Assembly: GCA_028823485.1 (NCBI GenBank)
Contig: JAPKBG010000012.1
Location: forward strand, 1 to 62,313
Direction: 5' to 3'
Source of the DNA: Methylophilaceae bacterium
Lineage (GTDB): Bacteria > Pseudomonadota > Gammaproteobacteria > Burkholderiales > Methylophilaceae
Length of the DNA stretch: 62,313 bases
In this document: piece by piece, positions 49,778 to 58,583 of the stretch
How positions within the stretch are numbered: the first letter of the stretch is position 1
Layout of the letters: every line of letters begins with the position of its first letter
Position numbers and translations under genes: made by a program
The notes under the pieces: model-generated
Told to the model about the DNA's origin: nothing
Databases searched by the model: none
What the model saw: the letters and a program-made list of their open reading frames with translations, nothing else

Positions 49778-49880
49778 CACTGAGTGATCGTGGGTTAGTG
49801 AGTCATGGATTACAGAAGCGGCAAGGCACTGCCTGGCTGCTCTCCGTCCAATCATTTAAATACCAATCATTTTCAAAATA

Positions 49881-51071
49881 TTAGTCTTCTGCTGTAGCAC
49901 TGATTTTATGAATACTTAAATCAGCACCATCATATTGCTCTTCGTCAGACATCCGAAGACCCATGGTTTTCTTTAATCCACCATAGATGACAAACCCACC
50001 GATTAAAGCAACAGAAATACCCATTAACGTACCAATCGCTTGTACAGCCAAACTAACGCCGCCCATACCGCCAAGTGCTTGACAGCCAAATATACCCGCA
50101 GCGATACCGCCCCAAGCGCCACATAAACCATGCAATGGCCACACACCAAGTACATCATCCACTTTCAAACGATTTTGGGTATAAGTAAATGCCCATACAA
50201 ATAAGCCACCTGCAATTAAGCCAGTAGCTAAAGCACCCAATGGATGCATGATATCTGAACCAGCGCACACCGCCACTAGACCTGCTAATGGGCCATTATG
50301 GACAAAACCTGGGTCGTTTTTGCCAAAGAAAAGCGCGGCTAACGTACCGCCTACTAACGCCATTAGCGAGTTCACAGCAACTAAGCCTGAAATGCCTTCA
50401 ATACTTTGTGCAGACATGACATTAAACCCAAACCAACCAACAGTAAGAATCCATGCGCCTAATGCTAAAAATGGAATGCTCGATGGTGGATGAACATAAA
50501 TTTTCCCATCCTTACCATATCGGCCATGACGTGAACCTAACAAAATCACAGCGACTAATGCTAACCAGCCACCCATCGCATGCACAACAACTGAACCAGC
50601 AAAGTCATGGAAGCCAGCGCCAAACTGAATAGCGAACCAATCTTGAATACCATAATGGCCATTCCAGACAATTCCTTCGAAAAATGGATAAACAAGGCCA
50701 ACAATTAAAAATGTCGCCGCCACTTGGGGGTTGAATTTTGCACGTTCGGCAATACCGCCAGAGATAATCGCTGGAATAGCGGCGGCAAAAGTTAGTAAGA
50801 AGAAGAATTTAACTAATTCAAAGCCACTTTTTGCCGAAAGTACTTCTGCACTGCTAAAGAATGTAACGCCATAGGCAATACTATAGCCAATAAAAAAATA
50901 TGCGATGGTAGAGACACAAAAATCCACTAAAATCTTAACCAGTGCATTGACTTGGTTTTTACTACGAACCGTACCAACTTCTAAGAATGCAAAACCCGCA
51001 TGCATTGCAAGCACCATAATCGCGCCTAACAATACGAACAAGGTATCGTTTGCTGTCACTAATTGTTCCAC
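49881..51071 (-). CDS. amtB: Ammonium transporter (Amt/Rh family)
   Basis: A 396-residue, 11-helix ammonium channel. The pore twin histidines are His164 (VVVHAMGG) and His314 (WPLHGLCGAWGG), and the conserved Asp156 stands in HDFAGS. It starts directly in the first helix and has no cleavable signal peptide, unlike E. coli AmtB. The C-terminal tail is short and acidic. No glnK gene is beside it, which is unusual since amtB is mostly paired with glnK. With the GSIII enzyme at 17-19 kb it covers uptake and assimilation of ammonium. Confidence 0.94.
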   Translation of the reverse strand: MEQLVTANDTLFVLLGAIMVLAMHAGFAFLEVGTVRSKNQVNALVKILVDFCVSTIAYFFIGYSIAYGVTFFSSAEVLSAKSGFELVKFFFLLTFAAAIPAIISGGIAERAKFNPQVAATFLIVGLVYPFFEGIVWNGHYGIQDWFAIQFGAGFHDFAGSVVVHAMGGWLALVAVILLGSRHGRYGKDGKIYVHPPSSIPFLALGAWILTVGWFGFNVMSAQSIEGISGLVAVNSLMALVGGTLAALFFGKNDPGFVHNGPLAGLVAVCAGSDIMHPLGALATGLIAGGLFVWAFTYTQNRLKVDDVLGVWPLHGLCGAWGGIAAGIFGCQALGGMGGVSLAVQAIGTLMGISVALIGGFVIYGGLKKTMGLRMSDEEQYDGADLSIHKISATAED

Positions 51072-51390
51072 TTAAACTCCCCTAATTTAGTTACTTTAAC
51101 CATTATTTTAGCTTTTGGCTTAAAAAGGCAAAAAGCAATAAAAACCATAAGCAATTGATTTAAAATAACTTTGATTTATAACCGGCTTAATATTCCACTA
51201 TTTTAATTCATATACACGTGCATTGCATTAAGTTTTGCTAGCTAATAGCAGCATCAGCTTGCTCAAAAAACCAACCCGAATAGCAATGGGTTTCGCTAGA
51301 AAACCTTTGCTTTTGTGCAATTTAATATAAACTTCATACAGCCTGTATATTCACGCTCCTCTATTACCACTTAAGAAACTAAAATAATTT
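51072..51390. other. Divergent intergenic region, amtB / DUF3301 gene
   Basis: About 320 AT-rich bases that must hold the promoters of both genes. I see a short palindrome ATACAGCCTGTAT (around 51334-51346) but no recognisable NtrC, sigma-54 or LexA site and no RNA gene. Confidence 0.4.
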
Positions 51391-51705
51391 ATGTTCGAAA
51401 TCTTATTACTTATTATTGTGTTACTCATTGCTTGGTTTTGGTTGGATTCTATCTCCAAACGGGAAATTGCCATCTTTACAGGTAGAGAGCTAGCCAGCCG
51501 ATATGAGTTGCAACTGCTGGATGAAACCATTGCCTGCAAAAAACTTAGCCTTGCGCGCAATAATCATGGTCATATGAAAATCGTTCGTCTCTATGAATTT
51601 GAAGTCAGTGCAGATGGTCGAAATCGCTTATTATGTAGTCTAGAACTGTTAGGCAAACAACTAAAAGGCTGGGATATTCCGCCTTACTTGCAACCAGTGC
51701 ATTAG
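51391..51705 (+). CDS. DUF3301 family membrane-anchored protein
   Basis: A 104-residue protein with one N-terminal membrane helix (about residues 3-20) and the DUF3301 core: AxxRE-like RELASRYELQLLDETIACKKLSLARN, then LYEFEVSADGRNR. Function unknown. It lies 35 bases before gluQ on the same strand and the two are probably co-transcribed. Confidence 0.87.
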   Translation: MFEILLLIIVLLIAWFWLDSISKREIAIFTGRELASRYELQLLDETIACKKLSLARNNHGHMKIVRLYEFEVSADGRNRLLCSLELLGKQLKGWDIPPYLQPVH

Positions 51706-51740
51706 CACTCTAATCCTAACCCGCTTCTAAAACTAACAGC

Positions 51741-52610
51741 ATGCAATACATAGGTCGATTCGCTCCTTCACCTACTGGTCCTTTGCATTTTGGTTCTTTA
51801 GTGGCTGCTGTCGCTAGTTACTGCGATGCAAAAGCGAATCAAGGGCAATGGTTACTGCGTATAGAAGATCTTGACCGACCCAGAGAAGTCGTGGGTGCAA
51901 GCGATGATATTATCTATACATTGCAAGCCTATGGCTTTGTTTGGGATGGTGACATTCTTTATCAAAGTGCGCGCAGCACTGCTTATCAAACGGCATTGGA
52001 TGAACTAAAGTTACAAGGCATGGTTTACCCATGCACCTGTTCACGCAAAACCATTACAGACACCGCTGAACAAAAAGGCATTGAAGGCGCGATCTACCCT
52101 CAAACTTGCTTACATCAAACAATTGACTTGAACAAAACGCCGGCCTGGCGATTCAAAACACCTGATCAAGAGACGCGCTTTAACGATATGGCACTTGGAT
52201 TACAAAGCCAGCAAGTTGCAACAGAAATTGGTGATTTTGTGATTAAACGCGCCGATGGCTTATTTGCGTATCAGCTCGCTGTTATTGTAGATGATGCTGC
52301 GCAAGGCGTCACCCATGTGGTCCGCGGGGCGGATTTACTGACTTCGACTGCTAGACAGATCCTGTTGCAAGATGCTTTAGGATTTACCCATCCAATTTAT
52401 AGGCATACGCCAATTGTGATGAATACACTTGGCCAAAAGTTAAGTAAACAAACGCAAGCAGAACCACTACCGCTAGATTCAGTTTCCACTCACTTATGCC
52501 GTGCATTTGACTTTTTAACATTAAACCCACCTGCGTATTTAGTATCTGCAACAAGCAACGATTGCTGGGAATGGGCCATTCAAGCCTGGCCAGCAAGCTC
52601 TTCTATTTAG
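51741..52610 (+). CDS. gluQ: Glutamyl-queuosine tRNA(Asp) synthetase
   Basis: A 289-residue truncated relative of glutamyl-tRNA synthetase (GluQ-RS, YadB) that attaches glutamate to queuosine-34 of tRNA-Asp. It keeps the catalytic core with the HIGH-type RFAPSPTGPLHFGSLVAAV and the KMSKS-type GQKLSKQTQA, has zinc-binding cysteines in YPCTCSRK…YPQTCLH, and lacks the anticodon-binding half. Length matches the family. Confidence 0.95.
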   Translation: MQYIGRFAPSPTGPLHFGSLVAAVASYCDAKANQGQWLLRIEDLDRPREVVGASDDIIYTLQAYGFVWDGDILYQSARSTAYQTALDELKLQGMVYPCTCSRKTITDTAEQKGIEGAIYPQTCLHQTIDLNKTPAWRFKTPDQETRFNDMALGLQSQQVATEIGDFVIKRADGLFAYQLAVIVDDAAQGVTHVVRGADLLTSTARQILLQDALGFTHPIYRHTPIVMNTLGQKLSKQTQAEPLPLDSVSTHLCRAFDFLTLNPPAYLVSATSNDCWEWAIQAWPASSSI

Positions 52611-52675
52611 CTCCCTTCGTCAGCACCTTGCTACTGAAACGAACATAGCCATAAATATAAATTATTAATGCTATT

Positions 52676-52694
52676 GATAACTATTATCATTACG
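52676..52694. promoter_or_regulatory. Fur box upstream of the siderophore receptor
   Basis: GATAACTATTATCATTACG matches about 14 of 19 positions of the Fur consensus GATAATGATAATCATTATC. It lies 45 bases before the receptor start, where Fur would block transcription under iron sufficiency. Confidence 0.7.
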
Positions 52695-52738
52695 ATTATA
52701 ATTACATCTCATATTAATCCAGCCAGGAAACCCACATT

Positions 52739-54967
52739 ATGGTTAACAATGTCAAAACAACCCAAGACAAAAACTATCAAGTGTCAAAACTAAAAAAATC
52801 AGCAATTCGCACCTTGCAACTTTCAACTGCCATCAGCATTGCATTTGGATCATTTGCCATGGCTGCAGAAGAAATCGCTTTAGATACAGTTGAAGTGGTT
52901 GGCAAAAGGGTTAGCGACACGAAACCCGTTAAAGGCTACAATGCGAAAGAATCAAGCGCTTCAACAAAAACAGATACGCCACTGATTAATGTGCCACAAG
53001 CGATTACAGTCATCACACAGGATGTGATGAAAGATCAATCAGCGTTAAGCATTTCAGATGTTGTGCGTTATGTGCCGGGTGTGATGGCTTCACAAGGAGA
53101 AGGTAACCGTGATGCACTCGTATTTCGTGGCAACAGAACAACCAGCGATATTTTCTTAGATGGAATGCGTGATGACATTCAAATGTTCCGCGACCTTTAC
53201 AACACAGACCGTGTAGAAGTACTAAAAGGCCCAAATGGCATGATCTTTGGCCGTGGTGGTGCTGGTGGTGTGATTAATCGTGTGACTAAAAAAGCAGGCT
53301 GGGACCCAGTTAAAGACGTGTCTTTAACTTATGGCGCATGGGATCAAAAGCGCTTTACTGGTGACTTTGGTCAATCACTAACTGACAATGTTGCGTTTAG
53401 AATTAATGCAGTGTACGAAGATTCGAATTCATTCCGTAATGGCGTAAATTTAGAGCGATATGGTGCAGCTCCTACTTTCACATTTAACCTAAGCGAACAA
53501 ACTAGTATCAACTTGTCTGCTGAATACTTTAAAGACCAACGGATTGGCGACCGTGGTATCCCATCAGTAGATAATGCTACTGGTGACGACAGAAGACCAT
53601 TTAACTTAAGCAAAAACCAAGATGAATTCTTTGGTAATGCACGTTTAAGTCCAAACGAAGCGGAAACAAAGTCTTTCAACGTGTCGATTGACCATACTTT
53701 TGACAATAATGTAAAAATTAAAAATAGTACACGTTACACAGACTACGACAAGTTTTACCAAAACATCTATGCTAGCGGTTCAGTGACTGCTGCAAATACA
53801 GTTAAATTAAGTGGTTACCGTGATGAAACAGATCGTAAAAACCTCATTAATCAAACTGACGTAACGATTCCATTTGATTGGGGTACGACAAAACATACCG
53901 TTTTAGCAGGTGTCGAGCTTGTTGAGCAAGATAATGAACAGGCTCGCTTTGTAAGTCAACCAGGTACAACTTCTTCTAGCATTGCTGGTGCAGGTGCTGT
54001 TGATGTTAGCAATCCAACAGTCAATGCAATCTTCCCTAGATCTAATCTTGCTAAAGCACAAGACACGCAAATTAGTAGTCAAGGCTATTACATCCAAGAC
54101 CAAGTTGAATTTAATGACCAATGGCAAGTAATTGCTGGTTTGAGACGTGATACTTTCGAAACTGATTATAAAAATATTAGACCAGGTGATGAAGCAAGTG
54201 TAAATACCACCGATGCATTCTGGTCACCTAGAGCCGGTTTGATTTTCAAGCCAACTAACAACACTTCATTATATGCAAGCTATAGCATCTCATATGCACC
54301 AAGAACAGGCGATCAGCTACAAGGCTTGAAAGGAATTGAAACCAACCCCGACTTGTTTGATCCGGAGAAGTTCATCAATAAAGAAGTTGGTGTTAAATGG
54401 GATATTAATCCAAACTTATCGTTTACAGCAGCTACTTACCTATTAGAGCGCGAAAATTTAGTCGCAAATGACCCTAATCAAGCTGGTATTAAAACACTTA
54501 TTGATGGGCAAGAAACACAAGGTGTAGAGCTTAGCTTAGCTGGTAACATGACAGATAAATGGTCAGTTATTGCTGCTTATACTTATCAAGATGGTGAGCT
54601 TACTAAAGATCAAGGTGCACCAGGCGCTATTACTGCAAAAAAAGGGGCTGAACTAGGCGAAACACCAGATCATTTATTCTCATTGTGGAATAAATACAAA
54701 ATCAATAACGTGTGGTCTGTAGCACTAGGTGTGGTAGGTCGTTCAGAAATGTATGCAGCAACTGAACAAGTAACGGGGAACACTTTAATTCCTGGCTACA
54801 CACGCTACGATGCAGCTATCTTCGCTAAGTTAAGTGAAAAAATGACATTGCAACTTAATGTTGAAAACTTAACTAATAGAGACTACATCGCTAGCTCACA
54901 TAACAACAATAACCTATTGCCAGGCGCACCTGTATCAGCTAGAGCAACATTGAACTACTCATTCTAA
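52739..54967 (+). CDS. TonB-dependent siderophore receptor
   Basis: A 742-residue outer-membrane receptor importing a ferric siderophore with TonB energy. A long-n-region signal peptide ends near AMAAEE (about residue 43); a TonB-box-like ALDTVEVVG follows. The plug domain has NVPQAITVITQDVMKDQ, DVVRYVPGVMASQGEG, FLDGMRDDIQMFRDLYNTDRVEVLKGPNGMIFGRGGAGGVINRVTK, and a 22-strand barrel follows to the aromatic C-terminus LNYSF. The catecholate/FhuE-Fiu-like subclass is likely. The Fur box upstream indicates iron regulation. No siderophore biosynthesis genes are nearby, so it probably takes up siderophores from other species. Confidence 0.94.
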   Translation: MVNNVKTTQDKNYQVSKLKKSAIRTLQLSTAISIAFGSFAMAAEEIALDTVEVVGKRVSDTKPVKGYNAKESSASTKTDTPLINVPQAITVITQDVMKDQSALSISDVVRYVPGVMASQGEGNRDALVFRGNRTTSDIFLDGMRDDIQMFRDLYNTDRVEVLKGPNGMIFGRGGAGGVINRVTKKAGWDPVKDVSLTYGAWDQKRFTGDFGQSLTDNVAFRINAVYEDSNSFRNGVNLERYGAAPTFTFNLSEQTSINLSAEYFKDQRIGDRGIPSVDNATGDDRRPFNLSKNQDEFFGNARLSPNEAETKSFNVSIDHTFDNNVKIKNSTRYTDYDKFYQNIYASGSVTAANTVKLSGYRDETDRKNLINQTDVTIPFDWGTTKHTVLAGVELVEQDNEQARFVSQPGTTSSSIAGAGAVDVSNPTVNAIFPRSNLAKAQDTQISSQGYYIQDQVEFNDQWQVIAGLRRDTFETDYKNIRPGDEASVNTTDAFWSPRAGLIFKPTNNTSLYASYSISYAPRTGDQLQGLKGIETNPDLFDPEKFINKEVGVKWDINPNLSFTAATYLLERENLVANDPNQAGIKTLIDGQETQGVELSLAGNMTDKWSVIAAYTYQDGELTKDQGAPGAITAKKGAELGETPDHLFSLWNKYKINNVWSVALGVVGRSEMYAATEQVTGNTLIPGYTRYDAAIFAKLSEKMTLQLNVENLTNRDYIASSHNNNNLLPGAPVSARATLNYSF

Positions 54968-54996
54968 ACTGAGTACAGTTCATTATGTTTAACTAA

Positions 54997-55021
54997 GCCC
55001 ACCATTTGGTGGGCTTTTTTA
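54997..55021 (+). terminator. Rho-independent terminator of the receptor gene
   Basis: Perfect hairpin GCCCACC-ATTT-GGTGGGC (54997-55014) followed by a run of T residues. Confidence 0.9.
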
Positions 55022-55059
55022 TTGTATGGGTTTTTATAGCTAATGATAAAATACAAGAT

Positions 55060-55935
55060 ATGAATGAAAATGATCAGCTACACCAATTTTTCTTTGAGAA
55101 CACGCCAGTTCGCGGTAATTTAACCCACCTTAAAAGCACTTACCAACTCGCCTTAGAACATCAGGATTTACCACTAGTCATCAAAAAAGCACTAGGTGAA
55201 CTGATGGCAGCCAGCGTACTTCTCACTTCGACTTTAAAAATGGATGGCGCCATGGTGTTGCAAATACAAACTAAAGGCCAGCTTAAATTACTAGTCGTTG
55301 AATGTGACTCAGAGTTGCAAATTCGCGCCACAGCAAAATGGGATGGTGACATTGCAGAAGCAGCCAACTTCTTAGATTTGATTAAAGAAGGCCACTGCAT
55401 TATCACCTTAGACACCAAGGATAATACGCCGTATCAAGGCATCGTACCGATAGAAGGTGAAAGCATCGCTGTGATGCTCGAAAACTACATGCTACGTTCG
55501 CAACAGATTGATACAAAACTTTGGTTAAGCTGCGACGGTCACTCTGCTGCAGGTTTGTTATTACAAAAGCTACCTGAAGAAGTTGGTCAAGATGTTGATA
55601 CATGGAATCGCGTGACCACTTTAGCAGATACCGTGACCGATAAAGAATTGCAAACAGAATCAGCAGAGCAACTACTGACCAAACTATTCCATGAGGAAGA
55701 TGTGCGTTTATTCGAAAAGAAACTAACGCGATTTCATTGCAAATGCAGCCACGAGCGTGTGAGTAATATGCTAAAAACATTGGGTGAAGATGAAGTGAAT
55801 AGCATACTGGCCGAACAAAAGAAAATAGAAATCAATTGCGACTTTTGTAACAAACAATATCGCTTCGATGCGGTTGATACAGCAACGCTATTTGCTGACA
55901 AAGCCGTCTTAAAAAATAATAAATCCGTACATTAA
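55060..55935 (+). CDS. hslO: Redox-regulated chaperone Hsp33
   Basis: About 291 residues from ATG 55060. A longer open frame reaches back into the terminator hairpin, so the later start is correct. Hsp33 is a holdase switched on by oxidation. The C-terminal zinc-redox switch is present: CKC in FHCKCSHERV and CDFC in INCDFCNKQYRFD, the CxC…CxxC arrangement. The N-terminal domain begins NDQLHQFFFENTPVRGNLTHL. It is probably transcribed alone. Confidence 0.95.
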   Translation: MNENDQLHQFFFENTPVRGNLTHLKSTYQLALEHQDLPLVIKKALGELMAASVLLTSTLKMDGAMVLQIQTKGQLKLLVVECDSELQIRATAKWDGDIAEAANFLDLIKEGHCIITLDTKDNTPYQGIVPIEGESIAVMLENYMLRSQQIDTKLWLSCDGHSAAGLLLQKLPEEVGQDVDTWNRVTTLADTVTDKELQTESAEQLLTKLFHEEDVRLFEKKLTRFHCKCSHERVSNMLKTLGEDEVNSILAEQKKIEINCDFCNKQYRFDAVDTATLFADKAVLKNNKSVH

Positions 55936-55958
55936 GATACCTTAATAAAACAACCCAA

Positions 55959-56738
55959 CTAAGCTTTAGTAGCTTGTCGCTGACGTTCAAATAAGCAAAC
56001 CGCAGCCGCTGCAGCCGCGTTCAGTGATTCCAATTTAGCGTTCATTGGAATGCTAATTTGCTGGGTTGCTGCATTCATTGCATCACGACTTAAACCAGCG
56101 CCTTCATTGCCAATCACGAAGGCCGTTGGCTTGGTCAAGTCTTGCGCATAAAGCGGCTCACCCACTAATGTCGTCGCATAACTGCTGCCTTCAAAATGCG
56201 TCATCGTTTCAATAATATCTACACCTTCTATAATCGGCAAATAAAACTGTGCACCCTGCCCGCCACGTAAACATTTTGGCGACCACGCATCCGTGCAACC
56301 TTTCGATAAATAAACAGCATCCACACCTGCGCCTAAAGCTGTTCTGAGCATACTGCCCAAATTGCCAGGGTCTTGGATATCTTCTAGCATTAACGCAAAA
56401 TCAACCTTCTCAGGAACGGCCACGGCTGGCAGTTTAACCAAAGCCAAAATACCAGTGCTACTCGCCACTGGCGTTAGCTCAGCAAATAGCAATGTCGGAA
56501 ACATAGTTGTATTCACATCAGCCAAATCCTGCATCAAAGCCACCGCTTCTTGCGAGCTTTTTCCTTCAGGAATGATCAACAACTCAGGCTCACCAAAAGC
56601 CTGCAAATAACCTGCTATCAGGTGTACGCCATCTAATAGCGTTTTTCCCTCCTTGTTTCGTTCACGTTTATTGTCTGCTAGTTTTTTTAAATGTTTAAAA
56701 ACAGCGTTATCGCGTGAGGTAATATGCTTAAAGGACAT
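55959..56738 (-). CDS. SPOUT RNA 2'-O-methyltransferase (TrmH/SpoU family)
   Basis: A 259-residue RNA methyltransferase. The N-terminal substrate-binding part starts ITSRDNAVFKHLKKLADN; the knotted SPOUT domain has motif 1 LEDIQDPGNLGSMLRTA, motif 2 TAFVIGNEGAGLS and motif 3 ISIPMNAKLESLNAAAAAAVCLFE. It is of the RlmB/TsnR-like group, methylating a ribose in rRNA or tRNA using S-adenosylmethionine. The target cannot be read from sequence. Confidence 0.9.
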   Translation of the reverse strand: MSFKHITSRDNAVFKHLKKLADNKRERNKEGKTLLDGVHLIAGYLQAFGEPELLIIPEGKSSQEAVALMQDLADVNTTMFPTLLFAELTPVASSTGILALVKLPAVAVPEKVDFALMLEDIQDPGNLGSMLRTALGAGVDAVYLSKGCTDAWSPKCLRGGQGAQFYLPIIEGVDIIETMTHFEGSSYATTLVGEPLYAQDLTKPTAFVIGNEGAGLSRDAMNAATQQISIPMNAKLESLNAAAAAAVCLFERQRQATKA

Positions 56739-56806
56739 AGATTTTTGCTACTTTACAATTATTAACCAACATTCTAACTGATGCTGTTTATGATGCTAAC
56801 TATTAA

Positions 56807-57253
56807 TCTTCCCAAGGTGATGACTTAGCGACCGAAGTACCGTAATTATTCAGCTTGCCATTCGGCTCACTTCTTATTCTCATCAATATTCCTGGCTTTA
56901 TTTTGTCAGCGACTTACATTGGCCACTATGATGGCTGACTATCCGGTATTGTTACTTATCTCTTATTACAAGTCGTCAGCTTTAGCCTATCAAGACTCTT
57001 TAATTTCAAAAGTATCAGCACGACGTTCTTCTTTTTGACGGCGATGATCAGTTGTGTAGTGGCTTACTTGTTAAGTCATATGGATATCACCAATCACTCC
57101 ATTGCCAGCCAATTACTACCATAAAAACTGGCAGTATTAGATCAGCTACAGACTATAAAAGAGCTACTATTAAACTTACTGTACATCTTTAAAGAACTGG
57201 TGCTAGGTGAGTTTAACAGACTCAAAAACTGGATCACACTGTTAATCCATTAG
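56807..57253 (+). pseudogene. Dead small membrane-protein gene
   Basis: A single frame from 56807 to TAG 57251-57253 reads as a real protein with stops inside: SSQGDDLATEVP, TAA, LFSLPFGSLLILINIPGFIL…YIGHYDG, TGA (56936-56938), LSGIVTYLLLQVVSFSLSRLFNF…MISCVVAYLLSH, TAA (57122-57124), then KLAVLDQLQTIKELLLNL…. Two or three membrane helices and an amphipathic C-terminal part can be made out. I do not recognise the family. It sits just upstream of the LrgA-like gene in the same direction. Confidence 0.65.
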
Positions 57254-57318
57254 CATAAAAGGCTTTATAATAAGCTCTTAACCTAAAAAAGCGCGCCATT
57301 ACTTATGATTGATGTTCG

Positions 57319-57816
57319 ATGATTGACGGTCTAGTACAAATATTCATCTGGCAAGGTATTGGTGAGCTAGTCTCCAAATTCATATTACCGCAAATCCCCG
57401 GGCCAGTGATTGGGCTGATTCTACTGGTCTCTTTTTTAGCTATCAAAGGCGAAGTTAACCCTTCACTTGGTAAAGTGGCCGATACTTTTCGGCAGCATTT
57501 AGCCCTATTATTTGTTCCTGCATCCGTGGGTGTGATTCTTTTTTTACCCGAATTAAAAGAACATGCGTTCGCGGTTGGTACTGCATTAACGGTCAGTGTC
57601 ATACTGGCGATTGCCGTCACAGGCCTCGTCCTCAAACTATTTAGCTTCAAAGAACCAGCCTATGAAAATAGCAAAGCTTATCGTCATGAAATGAAATTGT
57701 TAGACGAAGATAGACGCCTAGCATTGCAAAAAGAAAAACAAGCCAGGCGCAGTAAGAAAAGGGCTAAACAGGACTTAGACTCAACAGGTGACACAGTAGG
57801 GGAAAATGATGACTGA
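57319..57816 (+). CDS. LrgA/CidA-family membrane protein
   Basis: A 165-residue protein with four membrane helices in the first ~110 residues, matching the LrgA/CidA family (GELVSKFILPQIPGPVIGLILLV and the following FVPASVGVILFL). Members are holin-like and influence autolysis, or in some bacteria transport small organic acids such as pyruvate or glycolate. The C-terminal ~50 residues are an unusual charged tail (LLDEDRRLALQKEKQARRSKKRAKQ) beyond the normal domain. It overlaps the LrgB gene by about 11 bases, so the two are translationally coupled. Confidence 0.88.
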   Translation: MIDGLVQIFIWQGIGELVSKFILPQIPGPVIGLILLVSFLAIKGEVNPSLGKVADTFRQHLALLFVPASVGVILFLPELKEHAFAVGTALTVSVILAIAVTGLVLKLFSFKEPAYENSKAYRHEMKLLDEDRRLALQKEKQARRSKKRAKQDLDSTGDTVGENDD

Positions 57817-58555
57817 TCGACTCCCTATCTCAGAAATTTGGGTTTACCTATCAGGCGACCCTCTCTTTGCACTGGTGTTAACGTTAGCCTCCTATCAGTT
57901 TGGCTATACGTTATACATCAAATTTAACCGCAATCCGATATTAAACCCAGCTGCCATTTCTATCATCCTAATTGCTGTCATCATCTCACAATTTGGTTTT
58001 GGTGACTCGCCAAAAGAAGCTTATCAACAGTATTTTGAAGGTGCTAAATTTGTCCACTTTTTACTGGGCACGGCAACCGTTGCACTCGCCGTGCCTATCT
58101 ATCGCGGCTTTTCAGAAATGCGCGGCAAAATAATGCCCATTTTTATCGCCTTAACCGCTGGTAGCATTGTCTCAATCTGTAGCGCCGTACTCATCGCCAA
58201 GTACATGAATGCAGGCGAAAGTATCGTTGGCAGTATGTATACAAAATCTGTCACAGCACCGATTGCCATGGGTATCGCAGAGCGCATACAAGTATCACCC
58301 ACACTCACCGCTGTCTTCACCGTCATTACTGGCATTCTAGGCGCCATCTTAGCGCCTTATATTTTAGACCTTTTCAAAATTAGACCTTGGTGGATAAGAG
58401 GCACAGCCATCGGCGTTGGCGCGCATGGTTTAGGCATTACCCGCGCCTTTAGTGTAAACGAACAAGCAGGCATCTTTGCCAGTATGGCTATGGGCTTAAA
58501 CGGTGTACTCAGCGCTATATTTTTGCCTTATATATACACACTCATACACGGGTAA
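57806..58555 (+). CDS. LrgB-family membrane protein
   Basis: A 249-residue integral membrane protein with the LrgB signatures YTKSVTAPIAMGIAERI near residue 150 and GIGAHGLGITRAF-type VGAHGLGITRAFSVNEQAGIFASMAMGLNG. LrgB works together with LrgA; in bacteria and plant plastids (PLGG1) the pair handles glycolate/glycerate or pyruvate. In a methylotroph a role in exporting or importing a C2-C3 acid is plausible, but not shown by the sequence. Confidence 0.92.
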   Translation: MMTDRLPISEIWVYLSGDPLFALVLTLASYQFGYTLYIKFNRNPILNPAAISIILIAVIISQFGFGDSPKEAYQQYFEGAKFVHFLLGTATVALAVPIYRGFSEMRGKIMPIFIALTAGSIVSICSAVLIAKYMNAGESIVGSMYTKSVTAPIAMGIAERIQVSPTLTAVFTVITGILGAILAPYILDLFKIRPWWIRGTAIGVGAHGLGITRAFSVNEQAGIFASMAMGLNGVLSAIFLPYIYTLIHG

Positions 58556-58583
58556 ATGAAATAAAATCGATTGGATAATAAAC

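Noticed and set aside
51334-51356. CTGTATAT as a LexA box before the DUF3301 gene
   Set aside because: The second half-site (ATATACAG) is missing; only one half matches.
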